Source: Calditrichia bacterium (lineage in GTDB: Bacteria > Calditrichota > Calditrichia > Calditrichales > J004). From it: DNA of 64,000 bases. The stretch is taken from assembly GCA_020635035.1 (NCBI GenBank), contig JACKAO010000005.1, positions 289,301 through 353,300 on the forward strand, written 5' to 3'. The notes beneath the pieces are model-generated. The model was given only the letters and a program-made list of their open reading frames with translations. It was not told the DNA's origin and did not search any database. This document shows, in pieces, positions 25,753 through 33,393 of this stretch; the stretch's first letter is position 1; each line of letters starts with the position of its first letter. The position numbers and the translations under genes were made by a program.

Positions 25753-26769
25753 TTATATTTCTTTCACTGTATTGATCATGGCCAAGTAATTTTCAAATTT
25801 TACGTATTCAGGTACGCTGTTGCCGGAACCGGCGCAATAACCGCCATTGTATCCTGCTTTTTCAATATTTTCTATAACTTTTTTACGAATCTGTTCTTCA
25901 GTTCCGCGGGATAGCAGGTCAACATCCACATGACCGAGTAAGGCCAGTTGCGCGCCCACCTTCTGTTTTACTTCACCGATATCCATGGCTTTGGGCTCGA
26001 TGGGATGGATTGCATCCACCCCGCAGCGGATGATGTCATCAAACACATCGTACAGAATGCCATCCGTGTGATAAATCAGCGGTTTGTTATATTTTTTCGC
26101 CAGCTCGCCGATTTTTTTCAGCCAGGGAAACAGATAGCTGTTCAGCGTTTCGGGGGACACCAGCAGGCCGTTTGTAAAGGCGATGTCATCGCTGTACCAC
26201 AGCACATCCACCACAGCGGACTGTGCAAAATACTCAAACATGCTCAGCACCAGGCCGCCGATTTTGTCATTGAGCAGTTTAACCAGGTCAGGATTCAGAA
26301 ACAGGTTCATGGAAAATTCTTCAAAACCCATCATTTCCCAGGTCATGGTAAAAATATCGCCATACTGGCCGATCACACCCAGCCCGTCCGGCAGCAGCCT
26401 ACTCACCTGTTCAAATTTTGTATAATCAAAATCCAATGCGGAAGGGAAATGATAGTTTTCAAAATCTTCAAGGCTGCTGATAACGCCCTTGCTGTGTGCT
26501 GCCCACTTCCGTGAAAGCGTACCGTCTTCATTAAACGTAACTTTGCCATCCAGCCCGACAGCCTGCGGGTTAAAATCCGCCCCGGGCTGCAGCTTGATGT
26601 AATCATAGCCGGCTTTATGCCAGAAATCCACATCATCTTTCAGGGTCGTAATGGGGCGTCCCAAAAGCTTTTCCTTGATCAGCGGATGAATGCCAAGTTC
26701 TGCCAGAGGGATATATTCCGCCTTTCCCCTTTTAAGTGTTTTTTTAAACTGTTCAATATCAGGTCTCAT
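25753..26769 (-). CDS. uroporphyrinogen decarboxylase-family methyltransferase
   Basis: A 338-residue TIM-barrel protein of the URO-D superfamily, which includes the MtaA/MtbA methylcobamide methyltransferases. DLVKLLNDKIGGLVLSMFEYFA, WYSDDIAFTNGLLVSPE and GVDAIHPIEPKAMDIGEVKQK are family features. The usual MtaA zinc motif is H-x-C then a later C. Here the first part reads HTDG, so the middle Cys is Asp, while GYCAGSGNS retains the later Cys. It is last in the corrinoid operon and overlaps the reactivation gene by 11 bases. It most likely moves methyl groups to or from the corrinoid protein; the acceptor is unknown. AAAGG precedes this ATG; earlier starts run further into the upstream gene. 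Confidence 0.75.
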   Translation of the reverse strand: MRPDIEQFKKTLKRGKAEYIPLAELGIHPLIKEKLLGRPITTLKDDVDFWHKAGYDYIKLQPGADFNPQAVGLDGKVTFNEDGTLSRKWAAHSKGVISSLEDFENYHFPSALDFDYTKFEQVSRLLPDGLGVIGQYGDIFTMTWEMMGFEEFSMNLFLNPDLVKLLNDKIGGLVLSMFEYFAQSAVVDVLWYSDDIAFTNGLLVSPETLNSYLFPWLKKIGELAKKYNKPLIYHTDGILYDVFDDIIRCGVDAIHPIEPKAMDIGEVKQKVGAQLALLGHVDVDLLSRGTEEQIRKKVIENIEKAGYNGGYCAGSGNSVPEYVKFENYLAMINTVKEI

Positions 26770-27478
26770 TTTTAACCTTTTTGTTCTGATCAATTTGTCT
26801 TTTATAGCAAAACTCAATATCACAAATATTACATTGATATTCTTTTTTTATAATATCCTTACCAAGACCAATAATTCCGCTGACTGATTTTATCGGCTGC
26901 ATCAATGCTGTTTCTGTAAGTTTTATTCCACAATCATTTTCCAGCAAACTGAACAATTTATGCTGTTCTGATACACTCCAGCCGCAATAACCCGGGCTGT
27001 AACGATTGCTGTGGCCCAGATTGTTTTTTTCAGCAGTTTCAGCTATCCGCTCTTCCAGCCAGTCTGCCAGGGATTCGGCAAATTCTGAACCGATAAGATC
27101 AGCAATGTATGCCGCTAATGGATCACCGGTTTCGAAAAACCCTTTCGACCATTTGTCAAATTCAGACCCTATTGTCAGTGCAAAAATAGCAACAGAATCC
27201 ATTTTCTTAAGCTGTCCGGAAATTATCTTGCCTGTTTTAAAATCAATCTTATTCAGCGAAACTTCACCCCGCGAAGCACTTGCCGTTCCCGGCGGATAGA
27301 TCGAAAAAACAACACATGGATGAATATATTTCAAAGCATCATGATAAAGTTTATTTAAGATATTTCGGAAATCATCTGTTATATTGTTTTCGGTATAACC
27401 CATTTCATGCTCAACCCTTTTAAGATCAATAGTTAATTCATTGACGCCCGGGTTGTATTTCTTTGAAAGAATATCCAT
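26759..27478 (-). CDS. corrinoid reactivation-type protein (methionine synthase activation domain)
   Basis: A 239-residue protein resembling the C-terminal activation domain of MetH as a free-standing unit. The diagnostic region is NRYSPGYCGWSVSEQHKLFSLL (around residue 160, quoted in part), which in MetH binds SAM and helps reductive remethylation of cob(II)alamin. A C-terminal C-x2-C-x4-C cluster (CNICDIEFC) may bind iron-sulfur or zinc. Placed between mtaB and a URO-D gene, it probably reactivates oxidised MtaC corrinoid. It begins immediately after the mtaB stop and overlaps the next gene by 11 bases. Confidence 0.75.
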   Translation of the reverse strand: MDILSKKYNPGVNELTIDLKRVEHEMGYTENNITDDFRNILNKLYHDALKYIHPCVVFSIYPPGTASASRGEVSLNKIDFKTGKIISGQLKKMDSVAIFALTIGSEFDKWSKGFFETGDPLAAYIADLIGSEFAESLADWLEERIAETAEKNNLGHSNRYSPGYCGWSVSEQHKLFSLLENDCGIKLTETALMQPIKSVSGIIGLGKDIIKKEYQCNICDIEFCYKRQIDQNKKVKNET

Positions 27479-28861
27479 CTAGACCAGATTTTTCAGATTA
27501 TATGATTCGGGAATAAAAAGACTGCCATAATTTTCATAAAGCCAGTTCAATGCTTCATCTTCTAAAACTGGAACTTCATCCAATTCCTGTTTTAGTTTTA
27601 AGAACCAGCTGCTTTCTATTTCACTCAGATGTACTAAACCTGAATCTGCCGCTTGCTGCATACAATGGAATGCGGTTTTGGCAGCAGCCAGTGTTTGATT
27701 GTATCCACCTGTTTGTTCAACGATGGCCCGGGAAATTTTAAGCACTGTTTCAGGTTCCAGCATGAGTGCCTGGATATTTTGCCGGATATCACTCTGTACA
27801 AAAAGTTCTCTCAATTGCCGTTGTGTATTATGTTTTGTGGCTGTGTTAAACAGCCGGCAGTCATATTCCAGAAGTTCATAAAAAACTTCCGGGGCATTGC
27901 CGCTGAGCAACCGTACATTCTGAACGGATTCATTACTCCATAAATCGGCAGCTGCAGCAGCGATGTTTCCCAAAGGACTAAAATGTGCACAACACGATGA
28001 TTTCCCTTCCATGCTGATAGGCGTGCCGGTTATAGCTTTAATATAGGGGCCTTCGTAGGCACAGTCTTTGGATGGACCAATTGCACCATTTTCATACGCC
28101 GCCAGGCTGCGTGGTACACTTGCTGCCCTTACCAGAGCAGCAAGTATATCCGGCAGCATTCCCTGGCCTGCTAACTGCATCGCCGTATTGGCGAATCCGC
28201 AGGCTGTGTCCCCCCCAGCTATAATATTGTACCTGTTCGTAATCGTCTTAATTTGCTGCCATAACCATGAAACATCCCGGTAAGCCAGTATACCAAGTGA
28301 TGCAATTATTCCTTTCAAATCGGCATACATTAATGCCTGATCATGAATTTCTTTTCCACCAACCGATTCAATCGATAAAATATCTGCACCCGCCTGTGCG
28401 GAAAGTTCAAAAGCAGAAAGGGTTTGATGGCAGGCATTTCCATCCCTTAATTGCGGCGGACGATCCGCATCCCGCAGATCAACAACCGTTACGCGCAGGG
28501 CATTCTTAATACCATCGTTTTGATAGAGCTGATTTAAAGCATTTTTAAGGATTTCAGTAATCTCTGCTCCCATTTGCGGATTCTGCGTCATTGGCGGAAG
28601 CTGCTCAAATTCTACTACAAAACCCGGTGCTTTAAGTGCACGGGCACGCCTGCTGATATTATCTGCAATTTCGCGGTATTGTTGTAAAACTTCTTTCCAT
28701 GTTTCTCCCGAAATTTTTATAGATGGCAAGGTAAAGTTTATTTCAGGAAATACAACACCATCCCCGATTACCATTCCATTACCACATTTTACAGGATTCT
28801 GTGCATTCCCGAAAATGAGATCATCCGCATTGCTAATCGCCAGTGAATTAAATTTTTTCAT
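27479..28861 (-). CDS. mtaB: methanol:corrinoid methyltransferase, MtaB family
   Basis: A 460-residue protein matching archaeal and bacterial MtaB over its length: NADDLIFGNAQNPVKCG at the start, LSIESVGGKEIHD, AGGDTACGFANTAM, GAIGPSKDCAYE, GTPISMEGKSSCCAHFSPLGN and YDCRLFNTA. The residues equivalent to the zinc ligands of the Methanosarcina enzyme are present as Glu165, Cys221 and Cys267. In that family the zinc activates methanol and the methyl goes to cob(I)alamin on MtaC. Its start overlaps the mtaC stop by one base. Methanol is the default substrate; related enzymes could use other methyl donors. Confidence 0.88.
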   Translation of the reverse strand: MKKFNSLAISNADDLIFGNAQNPVKCGNGMVIGDGVVFPEINFTLPSIKISGETWKEVLQQYREIADNISRRARALKAPGFVVEFEQLPPMTQNPQMGAEITEILKNALNQLYQNDGIKNALRVTVVDLRDADRPPQLRDGNACHQTLSAFELSAQAGADILSIESVGGKEIHDQALMYADLKGIIASLGILAYRDVSWLWQQIKTITNRYNIIAGGDTACGFANTAMQLAGQGMLPDILAALVRAASVPRSLAAYENGAIGPSKDCAYEGPYIKAITGTPISMEGKSSCCAHFSPLGNIAAAAADLWSNESVQNVRLLSGNAPEVFYELLEYDCRLFNTATKHNTQRQLRELFVQSDIRQNIQALMLEPETVLKISRAIVEQTGGYNQTLAAAKTAFHCMQQAADSGLVHLSEIESSWFLKLKQELDEVPVLEDEALNWLYENYGSLFIPESYNLKNLV

Positions 28862-29529
28862 TATTGCACTATACCGGACAGGTATTTCGCAAAACTCTGC
28901 GGATCACGAAAATATCCATCTGCTCCTATTTTATCACAAAATTCCTGTGATAATGGTGCCCCGCCCACAAAAACCTTTGTTCCCGGATAAGTATCTTTAA
29001 TAACCTGCGTCGTATCCTGCATATGCAGCATTGTTGTCGTTAACAAGGCGCTTAATCCAACATAGCTGCCGGGATGCTCAGCAAGTGCATCAATAAACTT
29101 CTGAGAAGACACATCCACCCCAAGATCAATTACGTCCCATCCGCTGCCTTTCAGAACCATTTTTACGATATTCTTGCCGATATCATGTAAATCACCCGAG
29201 ACGGTTCCCATGATAATTTTACCTTTGTGTTTTGCTTCACCGGATTCGAAAAAAGGTTTGAGATGTTCCATAGCAGCATTCATTGCTTTGGCGGCAATCA
29301 GAAGATCCGGGATAAATGCTTTGCCCTGTCCGAATTTTTCACCAATTCTTTGCATCCCGGTCATCAGGGCATCATTCAGGATTTTGGATGCCGGAATTTT
29401 ATTTTCAATCGCTTTGCGGGTCAGTTCATCCGCGCCTTCCCGGCCTTTCATATCAGCAGGGAAAGGCGACTTAATATCCACTTTTCCGCGTTCTACGCAA
29501 ATAGAGAGTTGTTCAAGAATATCATGCAT
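28861..29529 (-). CDS. mtaC: methyl-accepting corrinoid protein, MtaC family
   Basis: A 222-residue two-domain corrinoid protein. Residues 1-95 are the helical cap domain (MTGMQRIGEKFGQGKAFIPDLLIAAKAM, quoted in two overlapping halves of a conserved block), the rest a B12-binding Rossmann domain. SGDLHDIGKN at 111-120 contains the D-x-H-x-x-G motif, with His115 as lower cobalt ligand. GLSALLTTTMLHMQDT and FVGGAPLSQEFCDKIGADGY are other B12-domain blocks. AGGGG before the ATG at 29529 decides the start over an upstream in-frame ATG at 29580. It is first in the operon and carries the methyl group between MtaB and the URO-D protein. Confidence 0.88.
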   Translation of the reverse strand: MHDILEQLSICVERGKVDIKSPFPADMKGREGADELTRKAIENKIPASKILNDALMTGMQRIGEKFGQGKAFIPDLLIAAKAMNAAMEHLKPFFESGEAKHKGKIIMGTVSGDLHDIGKNIVKMVLKGSGWDVIDLGVDVSSQKFIDALAEHPGSYVGLSALLTTTMLHMQDTTQVIKDTYPGTKVFVGGAPLSQEFCDKIGADGYFRDPQSFAKYLSGIVQ

Positions 29530-29714
29530 ATAAACCCCTTTTAAAAATAACCTGAGATGGTTTGATGAATAAAAATACAAAATCAGCTGTTCTAAACTAA
29601 TGCAATTTTAACAAGTGCTTGTACTTAATTATCACAGTTTATTGAAAGCCGTTTGATTTTATCCGGCAAGTTTTACAACTTTAGCACACTTTTCTAATTG
29701 TATAAAAGGAAATA

Positions 29715-30149
29715 ATGGGGATTCTGGAAGCAATCTGGATAAAAAGAGCCAAAGGCGGACCGATGGATCCTGTTGAACACGCTGAATTAGTGCAGCAGAA
29801 AGGAATTATCAGCAATGCCAATCAAAGGGGGAGAAGGCAAGTCACCATTATTGAATTGGAAACATGGGAAAGACTAATGCATGTTTTGAACGCTGATTTA
29901 AACCCTTCGACACGCCGGGCAAATTTTATGATATCGGGTTTATCGCTTTTGAACAGCCGGGGAAAAATCTTAAAAATTGGTGAATGCCGGATTAAAATAA
30001 ACGGCGAAACCAAACCATGTGAACAAATGGAAACAGCTTTACCTGGCTTATTAAAACAGATGTGGCCGAACTGGCAAGGTGGCGCGTTTGGTGAAATATT
30101 AAATGACGGATCGGTATCAAAAGGTGATGCCGTTTCATGGGAAAAGTAA
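29715..30149 (+). CDS. MOSC-domain protein
   Basis: A 144-residue stand-alone MOSC domain. RGRRQVTIIELETWERL, NPSTRRANFMISGLSLL, IGECRIKINGETKPCEQM with Cys about residue 103, and PGLLKQMWPNWQGGAFGEIL are in the order found in MOSC proteins. The conserved Cys is thought to carry sulfur or bind molybdopterin ligands in eukaryotic and bacterial relatives such as YiiM. No molybdenum cofactor genes are next to it. It is divergent from mtaC, with 185 bases between them that show only the weak ACAAG-TG-CTTGT inverted repeat at 29611-29622. Confidence 0.75.
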   Translation: MGILEAIWIKRAKGGPMDPVEHAELVQQKGIISNANQRGRRQVTIIELETWERLMHVLNADLNPSTRRANFMISGLSLLNSRGKILKIGECRIKINGETKPCEQMETALPGLLKQMWPNWQGGAFGEILNDGSVSKGDAVSWEK

Positions 30150-30288
30150 CATTCTCAAGAGAATGAATCTTTACATAATTAAATGCGTTAATCCATTCCA
30201 GTATTTCTAATTATCTTTACATTTACCATTAATAGAAAAAAAGCTTATATTTCTGAATTAAATAAATTAACAAACCGGAAAACTAATC

Positions 30289-30834
30289 ATGCACGATCAA
30301 AATAAAATTTATGCCACTACAATCTGCGGAATACGCCATAAAGGCAAAGTAGCGCTTGCCGGAGACGGCCAGGTAACACTCGGAAATACTGTAATGAAAC
30401 ATTCTGCAAAAAAAATAAGGCGACTGTACAACGATAAAATAATTGCCGGTTTTGCCGGTGCTGCTGCAGATGCTTTTACTCTGTTTGAACGTTTCGAAGA
30501 AAAACTGGAACGATTTTCGGGTAATCTTCCCAAATCGGCTGTAGAATTAGCAAAAGATTGGCGCAGTGACCGCTACCTTCGCAGATTGGAGGCACTACTT
30601 GTTGTAATGGATAACAGCAATACATTTATTATTTCGGGTACAGGTGACATCATTGAACCGGATGACGGGATCGCTGCTATTGGTTCCGGCGGCCCCTATG
30701 CATTGTCAGCCGCACGGGCCATGGTCAAATACTCAAACCTTCAGGCGGAAGAGATCGCCCGCGAAGCACTGCAGGTTGCCGCAGATATCTGCATATACAC
30801 GAACACTAACATTGCTGTTGAAGTATTAAAATAA
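30289..30834 (+). CDS. hslV: ATP-dependent protease peptidase subunit HslV
   Basis: A 181-residue Ntn-hydrolase subunit. The catalytic block ATTICGIRHKGKVALAGDGQVTLG is intact in two parts, with Thr10 aligned to the N-terminal Thr of E. coli HslV. Nine residues (MHDQNKIYA) precede that Thr, so either a propeptide is removed or the N-terminal residue differs, as in Bacillus CodW. GSGGPYALSAARAM and the C-terminal NIAVEVLK are typical. It pairs with HslU, 78 bases downstream across a hairpin. It degrades unfolded proteins in the cytosol. Confidence 0.95.
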   Translation: MHDQNKIYATTICGIRHKGKVALAGDGQVTLGNTVMKHSAKKIRRLYNDKIIAGFAGAAADAFTLFERFEEKLERFSGNLPKSAVELAKDWRSDRYLRRLEALLVVMDNSNTFIISGTGDIIEPDDGIAAIGSGGPYALSAARAMVKYSNLQAEEIAREALQVAADICIYTNTNIAVEVLK

Positions 30835-30842
30835 TGAGATTC

Positions 30843-30890
30843 CCGGAATGTAGCCTGACTCAAGACTAAGTGATCAGGAAACATTTCCGG
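30843..30890 (+). other. hslV-hslU intergenic RNA hairpin
   Basis: CCGGAA and TGT (30843-30851) pair with ACA and TTCCGG (30881-30890), and an inner CCTGA/TCAGG (30854-30858, 30874-30878) stem continues the helix. No T run follows, so it is not an intrinsic terminator. It may protect or separate the two coding segments of the mRNA. Confidence 0.5.
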
Positions 30891-30912
30891 TATAAAGAAA
30901 GCGGAGTTTTTA

Positions 30913-32271
30913 ATGAAAGAATTAACACCCAGACAAATTGTAAATGAATTAGATAAATATATAATCGGTCAGGACAAAGCAAAAAAAATGGTTGCTATTG
31001 CCCTGCGCAACCGTTGGCGTCGTCAGCAGGTTGATGGGGATTTACGTGAAGAAATTATACCTAATAACATCATACTCATCGGTGCGACAGGCGTTGGCAA
31101 AACTGAAATCTCACGCAGATTGGCACGTCTTGCAGGTGCGCCTTTCACAAAAGTGGAAGCATCAAAATTTACTGAAGTCGGTTATGTGGGACGTGATGTG
31201 GAGTCCATCATTCGTGACCTAATGGAAATTGGTGTGCAGATGGTCCGTGATGAACAGACGTCAAAGGTAGAAAACAAAGCCAAAGAGCACGCAACAGAAC
31301 GGCTGCTTGATCTGCTTCTTCCGCCTATTTCCGGTAAGAAAAAACCTGTTGGTGAAATGAATGAATCAGATGAGCTGGAACTCCGACATGAACGCACCAG
31401 GGAAAAACTGCGTTCACAATTCCTGGATGGAAAACTAGATGACAGGCCTGTTGAGATTAATGTTCCTGCCGACTCAACCCCAATGATGCAAATTTTTTCA
31501 CCTATGGGTATGGAGGAAATGGGGATGAATCTGCAGGAAATTTTTGGCGGAATGATGCCAAAAAAAGTTAAGAAACGCAAAACCACCGTTAAAGAAGCGT
31601 TTGTCATTCTTACCCAGCAGGAAGCCCAAAAATTGATCGATATGGATGAAGTAGTTCGCAAAGCAATCGATCGTGTACAAAATTCCGGTATTGTTTTTAT
31701 AGATGAAATAGACAAGATCGCCGGCGCGTCAAGTGGCAAGCATGGTCCGGATGTATCCCGTGAAGGTGTTCAGCGCGACCTTCTTCCGATTGTTGAAGGA
31801 ACAAGTGTAACCACCAAGTACGGTGTTGTAAAAACCGATCACGTCCTTTTTGTAGCAGCAGGTGCGTTTCATGTGAGCAAACCATCCGACCTTATTCCCG
31901 AACTGCAGGGTCGCTTCCCGATTCGTGTTGAACTTGCCAGTCTTAGTGAAGATGATTTTATACGAATACTGACCGAACCAAAAAATGCCTTAATTAAACA
32001 ATATAAAGCACTGCTGGAAACTGAAAACGTGGAGATAGATTTTAAAAAATCAGCTATCAAAGAAATAGCACATATCGCAGCTATGGTTAATACGCGTGCT
32101 GAAAACATAGGAGCCCGCCGGCTGCACACAATCATGTCGTCTCTGCTGGAAGAAATTCTTTTTGATGTACCGGAAATTAAAGTTGATAAAATTTCAATAG
32201 ATGCAGCGATGGTTAAAGATAAGCTTAAAAATATTGTCGAAGACGAAGACCTGAGTAAATACATTCTATAA
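30913..32271 (+). CDS. hslU: HslU AAA+ unfoldase
   Basis: A 452-residue ATPase that unfolds substrates into HslV. It starts with TPRQIVNELDKYIIGQDKAKKM (quoted across the family N-domain), followed by Walker A GATGVGKT at residues 57-64, the pore loop GYVGRDVE and Walker B IVFIDEIDKI. The inserted I domain lies between about 110 and 240 and is Glu/Lys-rich, with a Met/Gly-rich patch (MGMEEMGMNLQEIFGGMMP). The C-terminus ends LSKYIL as needed to dock into HslV. GCGGAG precedes the start. Confidence 0.97.
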   Translation: MKELTPRQIVNELDKYIIGQDKAKKMVAIALRNRWRRQQVDGDLREEIIPNNIILIGATGVGKTEISRRLARLAGAPFTKVEASKFTEVGYVGRDVESIIRDLMEIGVQMVRDEQTSKVENKAKEHATERLLDLLLPPISGKKKPVGEMNESDELELRHERTREKLRSQFLDGKLDDRPVEINVPADSTPMMQIFSPMGMEEMGMNLQEIFGGMMPKKVKKRKTTVKEAFVILTQQEAQKLIDMDEVVRKAIDRVQNSGIVFIDEIDKIAGASSGKHGPDVSREGVQRDLLPIVEGTSVTTKYGVVKTDHVLFVAAGAFHVSKPSDLIPELQGRFPIRVELASLSEDDFIRILTEPKNALIKQYKALLETENVEIDFKKSAIKEIAHIAAMVNTRAENIGARRLHTIMSSLLEEILFDVPEIKVDKISIDAAMVKDKLKNIVEDEDLSKYIL

Positions 32272-32330
32272 CAGATTTAATACTCTAAAGTCTACAATTG
32301 AATTGATCGATTCAAATCAGTATATTACTG

Positions 32331-32362
32331 CGCCTTTCGGTATTACCGTCAGGCGTTTTTTT
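32331..32362 (+). terminator. hslVU terminator
   Basis: CGCCT (32331-32335) pairs with AGGCG (32351-32355), with an inner CGG/CCG, followed by seven T to 32362. It separates hslU from argF. Confidence 0.75.
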
Positions 32363-32406
32363 ATATGTATACCACACATTTTTTCTACAATGTTTCGGGA
32401 GGATTC

Positions 32407-33321
32407 GTGAAGAAGGATTTCATTTCAATAGCTGATTACACGCGTGAAGAAATTGAAGCTATTTTCGATTTAACAAAGGATTTAAAAGACAAAGTAAAAA
32501 AAGGGGAAGAACACCATTTGTGCAAAGGCAAAACCATGTCGATGATTTTTGCCAAGCCGTCTGCCCGCACACGTATCTCCTTCGAAACAGGTATGTACCA
32601 GTTGGGTGGATATGCACTGTATTTGTCACCCAACGACATCGGTATCGGGAAGCGCGAAGCTGTAAAGGATATCGCCCAGGTAATTTCTCGCTATAATGAT
32701 ATCATCATGGCACGATTATTTGAACATGAGCACATGGTTGAGCTTGCGAAACACGCAACTGTTCCTGTCATTAACGGTTTAACGGATTATAATCACCCCT
32801 GCCAAATTATGGCTGATATCTATACGGTAAAAGAACATAAAGGACGTTATAAGGATCTTAAGATAACTTATATAGGCGATGGTAATAATATCGCAAATTC
32901 TTGGATAAACCTGGCTGCAAAAATACCGATGCACCTGGTTATATGCTCACCATCAGGATATGAACCTGATGCGCATACATTAAAATATGCACGTGCACAA
33001 AAAGTAAGTACCATTGAAGTAATAAATGAACCAATGCGAGCTGTTAAAAAAGCCGATGTTATTTATACAGATGTTTGGGCAAGTATGGGTCAGGAAGAAG
33101 AAGCAGAAAAACGCCGTAAAATATTTATGCCTTTCCAGGTAAACAGTAAATTGATGGCCAACGCCGATAAAGATGCGCTTGTAATGCATTGTCTTCCTGC
33201 ACATCGTGGTGATGAAATAACCGATGATGTTATTGATGGACCGCAATCTATTGTTTTTGATGAAGCTGAAAATCGTATGCATGTCCAAAAAGCGATCATT
33301 GTAAGCCTTCTAAATAAATAA
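32407..33321 (+). CDS. argF: ornithine carbamoyltransferase
   Basis: A 304-residue enzyme forming citrulline from ornithine and carbamoyl phosphate. SARTR at 52-56 replaces the more common STRTR carbamoyl-phosphate site. DYNHPCQIMAD, DVWASMGQE and MHCLPAHRG are the ornithine-type motifs (HCLPA favours ornithine over acetylornithine). I start at GTG 32407 because GGGAGGA lies just before it; the longer reading frame from 32365 begins inside the terminator tail of hslU. No other arg genes are adjacent. Confidence 0.92.
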   Translation: MKKDFISIADYTREEIEAIFDLTKDLKDKVKKGEEHHLCKGKTMSMIFAKPSARTRISFETGMYQLGGYALYLSPNDIGIGKREAVKDIAQVISRYNDIIMARLFEHEHMVELAKHATVPVINGLTDYNHPCQIMADIYTVKEHKGRYKDLKITYIGDGNNIANSWINLAAKIPMHLVICSPSGYEPDAHTLKYARAQKVSTIEVINEPMRAVKKADVIYTDVWASMGQEEEAEKRRKIFMPFQVNSKLMANADKDALVMHCLPAHRGDEITDDVIDGPQSIVFDEAENRMHVQKAIIVSLLNK

Positions 33322-33369
33322 ATATAAACTGATTTACTTGCATATAAAACAAAACCATCTTCCCTTTCC

Positions 33370-33393
33370 AGGCTGCCTGCACTATGGCAGCCT
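33370..33393 (+). other. hairpin at the start of the FemAB-like gene
   Basis: AGGCTGCC (33370-33377) and GGCAGCCT (33386-33393) are perfect 8-base arms around an 8-base loop that contains the first in-frame ATG (33384). No T run follows. It may be an inefficient terminator of argF, or may mask the upstream start. Confidence 0.45.

Noticed and set aside
30150..30165. CATTCTC-AA-GAGAATG near-palindrome after the MOSC gene
   Set aside because: Arms are perfect but the 2-base loop is too tight for a hairpin and no T run follows; not firmly an operator.
31182..32264. Minus-strand ORFs opposite hslU
   Set aside because: Antisense shadows of a firmly identified AAA+ gene; no start signals.
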